From Lachnospiraceae bacterium EP-SM-12S-S03 (GTDB lineage: Bacteria > Bacillota > Clostridia > Lachnospirales > Lachnospiraceae): a stretch of DNA of 34,256 bases. Positions 25,429 through 31,663 of the stretch are shown one piece after another. The notes beneath the pieces were generated by a model that was not told the origin of the DNA, made no database searches, and saw only the letters and a list, made by a program, of their open reading frames with translations. The DNA lies in assembly GCA_020540725.1 (NCBI GenBank), contig JAJBSL010000025.1, positions 1 through 34,256 on the forward strand. Direction: 5' to 3'. The translations under genes and the position numbers were made by a program. The first letter of the stretch is position 1. Each line of letters begins with the position of its first letter.

Positions 25429-25463
25429 TTTGATTCTCCTTTTTCAATTATGTGGTCGTTATA

Positions 25464-25479
25464 ACAGACATAAGTCTGT
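25464..25479. promoter_or_regulatory. Inverted repeat in the leader of the ABC-F gene
   Basis: ACAGAC (25464-25469) and GTCTGT (25474-25479) form a 6-bp palindrome with a 4-bp centre. It lies about 35 bp downstream of the predicted minus-strand start and about 35 bp before the start codon. It could be an operator or a small RNA hairpin. Confidence 0.4.
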
Positions 25480-25512
25480 ATAACTGCTAGTCAGTAAATT
25501 TATCCAACGATT

Positions 25513-25541
25513 ATCTTAGCATGAGAATAGAAAAATGGCAA
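25513..25541 (-). promoter_or_regulatory. Promoter for the ABC-F gene
   Basis: On the minus strand TTGCCA (25541-25536) and TAAGAT (25518-25513) are 17 bp apart. The leader is about 75-80 nt and holds the inverted repeat. Confidence 0.55.
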
Positions 25542-25562
25542 GGTTATTTGAGGTTTTAGGGG

Positions 25563-25590
25563 TTGAACATGAAGAAAATGGGTATATAAT
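25563..25590 (+). promoter_or_regulatory. Promoter for the patatin-like gene
   Basis: TTGAAC (25563-25568) and TATAAT (25585-25590) are 16 bp apart, with the ATG about 42 bp downstream. Confidence 0.65.
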
Positions 25591-25632
25591 AACATCATGA
25601 GGGAAGTAAAATAAGGAAAGGCAGGATAATAT

Positions 25633-26493
25633 ATGGAAAAAGCAACTTTAGTATTAGAAGGCGGAGCAACAAGAGGAGTATTTACTTCAGGAGTTTTGGA
25701 TTACCTGATGGAAAAGGATTTGTATATGTCACATGTAATTGGTGTCTCGGCGGGTTCCTGCAATGGTGTGGACTATGTGTCGAAACAAATCGGACGGACG
25801 AAGGAATGTATGATCTACGATGATGATGAATTTGATTATTATTTTGGTGTCCGTAAATTTGTGAAAGAGAAAAGCGTACTTAATATGGATTTGATTTTTG
25901 ACCGATTTCCAAATGAGATATATCCTTTCGACTATGATACTTATTTTCAATCCGAGATAAAGACAGAGTGGGTAGTGACAAACTGTGAGACAGGGAAACC
26001 GGAGTATATGGATGACAAGAAAGAAAAGGAGAAGTTGATGAAGATTTGCCGTGCTTCCTGCAGTATGCCTCTTCTTTCACCGATTGTAAAAATTGACGGA
26101 ACCCCATATTTGGATGGTGGACTTGCAGACTCGATTCCCTTGAAGCGTGCAATCACATATGGAAATAAGAAAATTGTGATTATTTCAACGAAGGACAGAG
26201 GATATCGTAAGAAATTAGTGACGAGAGGGCAGAGAAAAATATATGAGCGTGCTTATAAGAAATATCCGAATCTGGTGAAAACGATTATGTACAGGCCGTT
26301 TCATTATAATGCAGTCATCAGTCATATAGAAAAACTGGAAGATGAAGGAAAAGTATTTGTGATCCGTCCAGAGATTCCTTTGATTTCAAGATTAGAACGT
26401 GATACTGCAAAATTGACAAAATTCTATGAACATGGATATGAGCAAGGTGAGAAATACTTTGAAGACTTGCAGAACTATCTGAAGTGCAGATAA
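25633..26493 (+). CDS. Patatin-like phospholipase family protein
   Basis: This is a 286-aa lipid acyl hydrolase of the bacterial patatin family, similar to the YjjU/RssA-type group. The oxyanion loop EGGATRGVFTSG lies at residues 9-20, the nucleophile Ser39 in GVSAGS, and the second catalytic residue Asp161 in DGGLADSIP. No signal peptide or membrane segment is seen, so it should act in the cytoplasm or at the inner membrane face. The substrate is unknown. The start has AGGA at good spacing and a promoter just upstream. It is convergent with the truA-like gene and separated from it by a long imperfect hairpin. Confidence 0.9.
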   Translation: MEKATLVLEGGATRGVFTSGVLDYLMEKDLYMSHVIGVSAGSCNGVDYVSKQIGRTKECMIYDDDEFDYYFGVRKFVKEKSVLNMDLIFDRFPNEIYPFDYDTYFQSEIKTEWVVTNCETGKPEYMDDKKEKEKLMKICRASCSMPLLSPIVKIDGTPYLDGGLADSIPLKRAITYGNKKIVIISTKDRGYRKKLVTRGQRKIYERAYKKYPNLVKTIMYRPFHYNAVISHIEKLEDEGKVFVIRPEIPLISRLERDTAKLTKFYEHGYEQGEKYFEDLQNYLKCR

Positions 26494-26540
26494 GGGAATG
26501 GATAGGGCAGAAAACGATATAAAGTTATATTTCTAAAGCG

Positions 26541-26621
26541 AAAAGAAAACGGGAGTTCTATATAGTGTCGGAGGTAACAAAACCAGCCTTCGAAATTATA
26601 TGGAACGCCTGTTTTCCTTTT
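26541..26621. repeat. Long imperfect hairpin (about 80 bp), possible bidirectional terminator or MITE-like element
   Basis: Sequence at 26541-26574 pairs with 26587-26621: AAAAC with GTTTT, GTTC with GAAC, ATATA with TATAT, and TCGGAGG with CCTTCGA. Several wobbles or mismatches occur. The total stem is about 34 bp with a loop of about 12 nt. It lies between two convergent genes, so termination is a likely role. Its length and imperfect symmetry also resemble a small non-autonomous element. Confidence 0.5.
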
Positions 26622-26652
26622 GTTTGATAGAAAGTGTTCTGATGTATTGCTT

Positions 26653-27402
26653 TTACTGCACTGTAGATTTATATATTACTTCTTGCAAATACAATCCTTT
26701 CGGATCACAAGGAGCACTGGCAGGCAGTTTGCCAGAGAAAATCTTCTCAATCTCTTCTTTTTTACGTTTGCCAAGTCCAATATCAAGAAGTGTGCCGATC
26801 AGCATTCGTGCCATATTATGAAGAAAATCATTAGCATGTATCGTAATCTGCATTTCCTCATCATCAGCATAAATGTCAATGTTATAAATTTCTTTTTCCG
26901 TAGATTTGCTTTTCTTTACCGTAGAAAAGTTCTTGAAATCATGGCGGCCAGCAAGAAGGAGGGAAGCCTGACGCATAATCTCAATATCCGGCTTCTTAAA
27001 ACAGTAATAAGTGTATTTTCGATCGAATACATTTGGAACGTCACCGATAGAAATCCGGTATGTGTAAATGCGTGAAGACGCATTCAAACTAGCGTGAAAA
27101 CGTTCTGGTTTCTCTTCGATATCAGTTACGGCGATATCCATTGGAAGATAACGGTTCATATACTGCTTGATCTCATGAGGTTTCATATCGGTCGTTGTCT
27201 TGAAATTGACAGTTTGCGCATAGGCATGAACTCCGGTTTCCGTTCTTGAACCACAGTACAATTCAATGTCTTCGTTTGTCATTTTCTCAATTACTTCTAT
27301 AATCTTATTGGAGATGGTATTTGTGGATTCTCCTTTCCCGAGACGAGACCAGCCTTGATAGCGGCTGCCATCGTATTCTAAAGTTAACTTTATATTTCGC
27401 AT
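26653..27402 (-). CDS. truA: TruA-family tRNA pseudouridine synthase paralogue with Asp-to-Glu change at the catalytic site
   Basis: The protein (249 aa) is a full-length TruA homologue; the family converts U38-40 of the tRNA anticodon arm to pseudouridine. N-terminal LEYDGSRYQGW, late NFLHNMARMLIGTLLDIGLG and C-terminal GLYLQEVIY match the family. The active-site motif is normally GRTDxGVHA; here it reads SRTETGVHA, with Glu55 at the position of the invariant catalytic Asp, and Ser for the first Gly. The codon is GAA (plus strand 27238-27240), so one base change would not explain it as a simple misread of GAC/GAT without checking. The enzyme may be inactive, altered, or a moonlighting tRNA-binding protein. 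A true truA elsewhere in the genome is likely. Confidence 0.85.
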   Translation of the reverse strand: MRNIKLTLEYDGSRYQGWSRLGKGESTNTISNKIIEVIEKMTNEDIELYCGSRTETGVHAYAQTVNFKTTTDMKPHEIKQYMNRYLPMDIAVTDIEEKPERFHASLNASSRIYTYRISIGDVPNVFDRKYTYYCFKKPDIEIMRQASLLLAGRHDFKNFSTVKKSKSTEKEIYNIDIYADDEEMQITIHANDFLHNMARMLIGTLLDIGLGKRKKEEIEKIFSGKLPASAPCDPKGLYLQEVIYKSTVQ

Positions 27403-27431
27403 AAATAATCCTCACAATCTGTATTTATACG

Positions 27432-27465
27432 TTTCAGTATAGCAGATAATATAGTATAATGTCGA
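27432..27465. promoter_or_regulatory. Overlapping divergent promoters of the truA-like and thioesterase genes
   Basis: Minus strand: TCGACA (27465-27460), 18 bp, then TGC and TATACT (27441-27436), an extended -10 for the truA-like gene. Plus strand: TTTCAG (27432-27437), 17 bp, TATAAT (27455-27460) for the thioesterase. Each -10 overlaps the other's -35, so the polymerases should exclude each other. Confidence 0.55.
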
Positions 27466-27508
27466 TATGAAAATAGTTATAGAATAAAAAGATAAAGGAG
27501 ATAGTACT

Positions 27509-27985
27509 TTGGATAGAGAAGTAAGAAGAGTGGAAGATTCTTATGTAGAAACAATGCACATTGTGAGACCCAATCATTTAAATAGTGCAGGACGTTTGTT
27601 TGGCGGTATTTTGATGGAGTGGATAGATGAAGTGGCGGGACTTGTGGCAAAACGACATGCGAAGTCCAATATTACCACGGCCTCTGTAGACAATCTTCGC
27701 TTTTTGAAAGGTGCATATCAGGGTGATACGCTTGTGATCATCGGGAAAATAACTTACGTTGGGACAACATCAATGGAGGTGCGCGTAGACACTTATTGTG
27801 AAAATCTGATCGGAGAAAGAAGACCGATCAATCGGGCCTATTTTACAATGGTGGCCCTTGATCAGAATGATAAACCGATGCCGGTTCCGGGGATTCTTCT
27901 GGAGACGGAGGTGGAAAAGGCCGAGTGGGAGAATGGGAAGAAACGAAGGGCGAATCGTATGATGAGAAAGGAAGCGGGATTTTAG
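27509..27985 (+). CDS. Hotdog-fold acyl-CoA thioesterase
   Basis: This cytoplasmic enzyme of 158 aa belongs to the YciA/BACH-type thioesterase group, which hydrolyses acyl-CoA to free acid and CoA. Features are MHIVRPNHLNSAGRLFGG, the LMEWIDEVAGLVAKRH helix of the hotdog fold containing the active-site acid, and VDNLRFLKGAYQGDTLVI. The start is TTG: it has AAAGGAG 8 bp upstream, and the first in-frame ATG lies 15 codons later inside the conserved region. The C-terminus is basic and short. It stands alone between its promoter and a strong terminator. Chain-length preference is unknown. Confidence 0.9.
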   Translation: MDREVRRVEDSYVETMHIVRPNHLNSAGRLFGGILMEWIDEVAGLVAKRHAKSNITTASVDNLRFLKGAYQGDTLVIIGKITYVGTTSMEVRVDTYCENLIGERRPINRAYFTMVALDQNDKPMPVPGILLETEVEKAEWENGKKRRANRMMRKEAGF

Positions 27986-28010
27986 AAAAGCAGAAGTATG
28001 ATATAAAAAC

Positions 28011-28063
28011 ATATGCGAAGATGTGGTGAGTTTATGCCTCATACATCTTCTCATATATTTTTT
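28011..28063. terminator. Strong bidirectional terminator after the thioesterase gene
   Basis: ATATG-c-GAAGATGT (28011-28024) pairs with ACATCTTC-t-CATAT (28043-28056), with an inner TGAG/CTCA pair. ATTTTTTG follows on the plus strand, and GTTTTTATAT on the minus strand. It serves the convergent gene at 28097 too. Confidence 0.85.
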
Positions 28064-28096
28064 GTTTCGAGTCAATGGTTTTTTGAACCTTTGATT

Positions 28097-28381
28097 CTAT
28101 TTTTTATGGTTTTTTAGAAAGTTTTGCGCCATTTGGGCGGTGCGGTCGATTTGTGCCTTTTCTCCAGGAGTTTTCCCGTCTTTCATAATTTCCATAATAA
28201 GATCGACTTCTTCGGTGGTAAATTGTATGTGCTTTTTCTGAGCGGCAGTAATAAGCGATAGAAGGACAGAGGCAAGGCTGTTGCCTGTTTTTCCTTGAGT
28301 TCGTTCGGTTGCTGCCTTGATTAGCTCCAATTTGACCGGATCGATATTCTTCAACCCGGGATGGTTCATCCAGTTATCCAT
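28097..28381 (-). CDS. Uncharacterised small protein, partner of the upstream Met-rich protein
   Basis: This is a 94-aa soluble protein that I do not recognise. It is helical in character, with a proline-containing N-terminus (MNHPGLKNIDPVKLELI), a middle LASVLLSLITAAQKK helix and a C-terminus rich in Lys, Gln and Asn. No membrane segment, signal or metal motif is visible. The ATG overlaps the end of the upstream gene by 8 bp, so both are translationally coupled and probably act together. Sporulation or envelope roles are possible but are not supported by the sequence. Confidence 0.75.
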   Translation of the reverse strand: MDNWMNHPGLKNIDPVKLELIKAATERTQGKTGNSLASVLLSLITAAQKKHIQFTTEEVDLIMEIMKDGKTPGEKAQIDRTAQMAQNFLKNHKK

Positions 28382-28895
28382 TTACAGAGTCTCCTTTCGA
28401 TTCGGAGTCTTTGGACTCCGGGTTTTGATCAGGTTCCTGTTCCTGAAACATGCTGTTGTACATTTCAAACATTTCTTGTTGTTCAGGTTTTAGCATTCCC
28501 TTCATGATATCCATGGGATTTATATCTCCCATATCAGAGTGCCCGTTTTCATTACCGGTCATATTTTCCATAGCAGAAAACATTTCTACCATATTCAACA
28601 TATTCAAAAGAGTGTCCAGCATATTCTGATCTTCTTCCGGAAGATAAGGACGGAGTTCATCAAGCATATCAAGCGGCGAAGAGACGGTTGTCTGGAACGC
28701 CTGTGCATGAATGTCTTTCCGGAAATGTCGGAAGAATTGAATTGTGTATTCAAGCTCCATGAACTTTGTGTAGATGGCAAGCATACGCTGGTTTTCCACA
28801 GGGGTATAGGGAATGATAAGTTTTAACATCTGTAGATGCTTTGATGTGATGAGCCTGTCAAATGGCGTCATTCTATCAGATTCTGATTGGTCCAT
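28374..28895 (-). CDS. Uncharacterised Met-rich protein
   Basis: This 173-aa protein is not recognised. It has an N-terminal helical region (TPFDRLITSKHLQMLKLIIP and FMELEYTIQFFRHF), a Met/Asp-rich middle (MLDTLLNMLNMVEMFSAM, DMGDINPMDIMKGML) and a polar, acidic Ser/Asp tail. No membrane segment is clear. I chose the ATG at 28895 because AAAGGAG lies 5 bp upstream; the GTG two codons earlier overlaps that site. It is the first gene of a two-gene unit with the 94-aa protein and is divergent from a 46-aa gene. Confidence 0.75.
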   Translation of the reverse strand: MDQSESDRMTPFDRLITSKHLQMLKLIIPYTPVENQRMLAIYTKFMELEYTIQFFRHFRKDIHAQAFQTTVSSPLDMLDELRPYLPEEDQNMLDTLLNMLNMVEMFSAMENMTGNENGHSDMGDINPMDIMKGMLKPEQQEMFEMYNSMFQEQEPDQNPESKDSESKGDSVNG

Positions 28896-28986
28896 AGGCA
28901 CTCCTTTCGATACATTGTTAATATATATGTATAAAAAGACAAAAATATGAAATCCTCATATAATAATATGAAGGGAAGTGAAATGT

Positions 28987-29127
28987 ATGCGAAAGTTGAT
29001 CGTTGATGGAAATGCGGTATATGAACTGGATGAAAACTGTATGCTGACAAAAGAGATAAAGAAAGTGGAAGAAAAGAAAAAGAAGACAAAAAAAACAGAA
29101 CAGGAAGAGAAAAGTCATAAAAAGTAA
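28987..29127 (+). CDS. Small basic protein (46 aa), uncharacterised
   Basis: A short open frame begins MRKLIVDGNAVYELDENC and ends in a lysine/glutamate-rich tail (KKVEEKKKKTKKTEQ and on to SHKK). A TATAAT lies at 28959-28964 and AAGGGAAGTGA precedes the start. The ordered N-terminus followed by a charged, disordered tail, together with the strong terminator directly after the stop, supports a real gene. Similar short openings occur in other Lachnospiraceae as far as I recall, but that is not verifiable here. Function is unknown. Confidence 0.6.
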   Translation: MRKLIVDGNAVYELDENCMLTKEIKKVEEKKKKTKKTEQEEKSHKK

Positions 29128-29138
29128 GAGTATATCGC

Positions 29139-29175
29139 AAGTAAGGGGGATATCCAATCGATATCCCCCTTACTT
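29139..29175 (+). terminator. Perfect 16-bp stem terminator after the 46-aa gene
   Basis: AAGTAAGGGGGATATC (29139-29154) pairs perfectly with GATATCCCCCTTACTT (29160-29175) across a 5-nt loop. ATAGTAGTTTATTTC follows, a weak U-tract. It lies also downstream of the convergent Cys-rich gene. Confidence 0.75.
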
Positions 29176-29205
29176 ATAGTAGTTTATTTCACTGAGGTGT
29201 AAAAA

Positions 29206-29442
29206 TTAGCAGCATCCACATCCGTCGTTTCCGCCGCAGAGTCCGTTGTTGCCGCCACAGCAGAAGAGAAGAAGTAAAATAATCAGGCAGCTATCGTTTC
29301 CGCAACCACCGTTTCCACGTCCGCTAAAGCCATTTCCACAGCAGCATAATAAAAGTAAAATGATCCAGATACAGGAATTGTTTCCACTGTCTCTTCCTTC
29401 GTTACATCCACATCCACAGTTTGTTGCACTTAAATCGCTCAT
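29206..29442 (-). CDS. Cys/Gly-rich small protein with two hydrophobic repeats ('high-cysteine chorion-like')
   Basis: This 78-aa protein is made of two alike blocks: CIWIILLLLCCCGNG and CLIILLLLFCCGGNNG, joined by a Gly/Asn/Cys linker, with a Cys-rich head (NCGCGCNE) and tail (CGGNDGCGCC). The start is MSDLSATNCG at 29442, with GGAGG 7 bp upstream. Such proteins are annotated in clostridia as 'chorion class high-cysteine HCB protein 13' and may be spore-coat or envelope components; that is family knowledge, not seen here. The two hydrophobic blocks are long enough to insert into a membrane or to pack in a cross-linked layer. Confidence 0.8.
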   Translation of the reverse strand: MSDLSATNCGCGCNEGRDSGNNSCIWIILLLLCCCGNGFSGRGNGGCGNDSCLIILLLLFCCGGNNGLCGGNDGCGCC

Positions 29443-30002
29443 AATGAACCTCCACAATTAGATTGTTTACAATACTATATTATGTAGCAAGGGTTATCCC
29501 TGTTTCTAAAAAACAGAAAAAATATTTTTTTCTCAAAGAAAAGTTTTATGAATATTCTAATATAAAAGGATATTCATTATGAAATGGGTAAAAAAAATAA
29601 TTAATTACCATTGCAGAGATACAGAAGAAGATAGATTCCCAGGAAAAGACGTCGGAGTAGCAATATTGGATACAGGGGAATGAGTTATTATATTGCTAAG
29701 TTAGAAAGAACCCAGTAAATACAAGGGTTTCGCTGACTTTTGTCCTACGAAAAAATGAGAAACACTATGATAATTTTGATGATGAGTACCGGTATCAGAG
29801 TCAAAATATAGTGGTGAAAAGGAGGTTTGCAATAATATAACTCAAGGTGGTTAGAGTATAAATTTGCTGGTTAATTTTATAATACTGATTTTCTTTCCGC
29901 CCGGAAGAAAGAGATATTATGATTAAAGGTTTTATGCTTTAAGTACATGGAGTTTGGTATTATTAAAAGTGATTTGCTGGTATTGGGAGGAGTGGGGTGT
30001 AT
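29443..30002. other. AT-rich interval with a gene remnant only
   Basis: This 560-bp stretch holds a subtilase N-terminal remnant (29579-29683) and otherwise no supported gene. An inverted GAATAT/ATATTC pair lies at about 29550-29575. A short hairpin (TTTTCTTTCC with GGAAGAAA, 29890-29910) has no U-tract. Stop codons interrupt every longer frame. It marks the entry into a more AT-rich, accessory segment. Confidence 0.6.
29579..29683 (+). pseudogene. Remnant of an S8 (subtilisin-like) serine peptidase, N-terminus only
   Basis: The 34-codon frame starts MKWVKKIINYHC, continues with FPGKDVGVAILDTGE and then stops. VAILDTG is the subtilase motif around the catalytic Asp, and the preceding GKDVG matches the usual G-x-G-V lead-in. 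The His and Ser motifs are absent downstream in any frame, so this is a truncated relic of a clostridial subtilase. The short length leaves some risk of a chance match, but eight family positions in order make that unlikely. Confidence 0.6.
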
Positions 30003-30317
30003 ATGATGAAGGAAAGATTAAGAAAATCAATAGTACGAGCTGTGTTTATATTCTTGTGGGGATGGCTAATGCACTATTTTTACATAGAAGAAGGACAGAT
30101 TGATATATTCAAAATGTGGTTACTAATTGGTTTTCCGTTTGGCATATATAAAATTCATTTATGGTTGATACCTAAAAATTTAGATATTGGTGGTACTGTT
30201 GGTGTATGGACTATGAATATAATTATTGGGTGCATCATGGGTGGTTTTGTTGTGATAGGATATATTTTAAGATTACTATACGATGTTTTTACTGTAATGG
30301 TAGAGCGGGTTTGGTAA
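30003..30317 (+). CDS. Small membrane protein, possibly DUF6050-like
   Basis: This 104-aa protein has an amphipathic basic N-terminus (KERLRKSIVRAVFIFLWGW), then hydrophobic segments near residues 38-53 and 67-95. Features are EEGQIDIFKMWLLIGFPFGI, WLIPKNLDIGGTVGVW and IIGCIMGGFVVIGYILRLL. I recall a similar order of motifs in the uncharacterised DUF6050 group, but this is tentative. GGAGGAG lies about 10 bp before the ATG at 30003; a GTG at 29997 and an ATG at 30006 are alternatives. It is convergent with the XRE regulator and shares a terminator with it. No function is known. Confidence 0.65.
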   Translation: MMKERLRKSIVRAVFIFLWGWLMHYFYIEEGQIDIFKMWLLIGFPFGIYKIHLWLIPKNLDIGGTVGVWTMNIIIGCIMGGFVVIGYILRLLYDVFTVMVERVW

Positions 30318-30318
30318 C

Positions 30319-30364
30319 AGAAAAAAGCAAGTATGAGAAGAGTGCTACATACTTGCTTTTTCTG
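30319..30364. terminator. Shared terminator of the small membrane protein and XRE genes
   Basis: AAAAAGCAAGTATG (30322-30335) pairs with CATACTTGCTTTTT (30348-30361). A-runs and T-runs on both sides make it bidirectional. It overlaps the last codons of the XRE gene on the minus strand. Confidence 0.8.
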
Positions 30365-30605
30365 TTTCATCAGGTTCTAACAATTCATCGTAAGTAGTAT
30401 TCAGACAATCCCGAATACCACGAAGTTGCGAAGCTGTGATGTGTTGAATTCCACGTTCGATTTTAACAAGAGATTCTCTTGTGATATTTATATTCTGTAA
30501 CTGAAGCATACGGACAAGTTCGGTTTGATGGATACCTTTGGATAATCTGATTTTTCGTATGTTCTTTCCAATAAAGATATCTGTTTGTTTGATTTTTTGT
30601 TCCAT
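30345..30605 (-). CDS. XRE-family transcriptional regulator
   Basis: This 86-aa DNA-binding protein has one Cro/cI-type helix-turn-helix (about residues 11-70): IGKNIRKIRLSKGIHQTELV, then NITRESLVKIERGIQHITAS and LRGIRDCLNTTYDELL. No extra sensor domain is present. It is transcribed away from the CxxC protein gene; between them lie two matching 16-bp palindromes positioned as operators over both promoters. The simplest reading is a self-regulating repressor of both genes. Its gene ends inside the shared terminator with the small membrane protein. Confidence 0.87.
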   Translation of the reverse strand: MEQKIKQTDIFIGKNIRKIRLSKGIHQTELVRMLQLQNINITRESLVKIERGIQHITASQLRGIRDCLNTTYDELLEPDETEKASM

Positions 30606-30623
30606 AATTACCCTCTTATATCT

Positions 30624-30639
30624 GGACTCATATTAGTCC
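30624..30639. promoter_or_regulatory. Operator-like palindrome O1 (XRE side)
   Basis: GGACT-N6-AGTCC: GGACTCATATTAGTCC. It lies just downstream of the likely minus-strand -10 region (TATGAT at about 30658-30653), about 20 bp before the XRE start. It is almost the reverse complement of the palindrome at 30679. Confidence 0.65.
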
Positions 30640-30671
30640 TTTTTTATCTTTATCATAACGGGGGAAAATGA

Positions 30672-30677
30672 TACAAT
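30672..30677 (+). promoter_or_regulatory. -10 of the CxxC protein gene
   Basis: TGATACAAT (30669-30677) is an extended -10; the -35 at 17 bp (TTTATC, 30649-30654) is weak. The transcription start would fall inside the palindrome at 30679, as expected for repression. Confidence 0.5.
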
Positions 30678-30678
30678 G

Positions 30679-30694
30679 GGACTAGAATGAGTCC
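30679..30694. promoter_or_regulatory. Operator-like palindrome O2 (CxxC protein side)
   Basis: GGACTAGAATGAGTCC, again GGACT-N6-AGTCC, two bases different from the reverse complement of O1. It directly follows the extended -10 of the plus-strand gene. A further palindrome CCACTTAGTGG overlaps its end (30693-30703). Centres of O1 and O2 are 55 bp apart. Confidence 0.65.
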
Positions 30695-30738
30695 ACTTAG
30701 TGGAATAGTAAAAAGATATTATTGAAAGGTGTTGGAAT

Positions 30739-31419
30739 ATGAAATTGAATGGACAGGGATGCTATCGAATTAAAAAGTGGGTATTTTGGGTAATGGTTTT
30801 ATTGTTTATTACCTTAATTACTATGGCAGGGCAGAAAGAAAAGATTAGAGAGAAATGGCTGCACAGCCAAAAGAGAGTAGAGATATCTTTTGAGGGAGAA
30901 AAGTCCGAACTGAAAGATATTAGTACATGTTATTTATGCGGTTTAAACAATGAAAGTCTAATGGGGGTATTTCAGGGATCGGATGATATTGGAATTATAT
31001 CTTTGTTGGATTGGTATATAGTGGAATTGAGCTTAGATAGCTATAAGGATTCTAAAGGTTCACAGATTACATATACCAATACAGGAGGTACATTCTATTC
31101 GACTGGTGGATCACCAAGCCGGGGAATGGCAAATGCGGAAATAATGCTTCCAGGTACTTATAAGTTGGATATGAATTTTTTGGCGGAGCATTTGTGTCAG
31201 AAATGTTTAGATAAGATTACAGAGAGCTTGAGATATTCAAAATGGGAATACGAAGAAAAGAAAGTAATACCACTTTGTATAGTCGATTTTCAGACTTTAG
31301 AAATATACTCTCTGCAAGATTATCATGCAGGATGTATGGTAAGAGATTATTGGATAAATATGGAACATGAAGAAAATGAAATTAGGGTTGAAGCATTTTA
31401 TGTGCCAAAACGGATTTAA
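30739..31419 (+). CDS. Membrane-anchored protein with two CxxC pairs, unknown function
   Basis: This 226-aa protein is not recognised. One membrane segment spans residues 14-30 (WVFWVMVLLFITLITM), preceded by a basic cytoplasmic stretch. The outer or soluble part carries two CxxC pairs, TCYLCG (Cys64, Cys67) and LCQKC (Cys153, Cys156), which could form one zinc site or two disulfides. A Gly/Ser/Thr-rich run (NTGGTFYSTGGSPSRGM) lies between them. A terminator follows. It is divergent from the XRE regulator and probably under its control. An AAAGGTG ribosome site precedes the ATG. Confidence 0.75.
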   Translation: MKLNGQGCYRIKKWVFWVMVLLFITLITMAGQKEKIREKWLHSQKRVEISFEGEKSELKDISTCYLCGLNNESLMGVFQGSDDIGIISLLDWYIVELSLDSYKDSKGSQITYTNTGGTFYSTGGSPSRGMANAEIMLPGTYKLDMNFLAEHLCQKCLDKITESLRYSKWEYEEKKVIPLCIVDFQTLEIYSLQDYHAGCMVRDYWINMEHEENEIRVEAFYVPKRI

Positions 31420-31460
31420 GGATACTTTCAGTAATATGAAGAAATGAACTATAATTTTCT

Positions 31461-31528
31461 AAATAAATATCTCCCGTTATATGCTTGAATGATCATGCTC
31501 ATATAATGAGGGATATTTATTTTTCTCT
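31461..31528. terminator. Long-stem terminator after the CxxC protein gene
   Basis: AAATAAATATCTCCCGTTAT (31461-31480, continuing ATG to 31483) pairs with 31500-31522 (CATATAATGAGGGATATTTA and on) over 23 bp with two wobbles and one mismatch. A T-run follows. It ends the CxxC gene and separates it from the two-component operon. Confidence 0.8.
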
Positions 31529-31599
31529 TAGTGATTAAAAGCTTAATTAAAATTAAAATCTACTCGTACATTTTGTGATAAAATTAGTTTATAGGGAAA

Positions 31600-31631
31600 T
31601 TGACGAAAAGTTGACTTTTTTGTGATATAAA
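31600..31631 (+). promoter_or_regulatory. Response-regulator operon promoter with direct repeats
   Basis: TTGAC occurs twice with an 11-bp period (31600-31604 and 31611-31615), typical of OmpR-family binding sites. It is followed by TATAAA (31626-31631) as a likely -10. No canonical -35 sits at 17 bp, which fits an activator-dependent promoter. A closely similar element (17 of 20 bases) lies at 33555-33574 before the ABC gene. Confidence 0.5.
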
Positions 31632-31663
31632 GTTTCTATCTCATTGATAAGGAGTGAAAACGA

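Noticed and set aside
29704..29841. Open stretch of about 45 codons (NPVNTRVSLTFVLRKNEK and on)
   Set aside because: It lacks a start codon and ribosome site, follows a stop, and resembles no family I know. It may be decayed coding DNA or chance.
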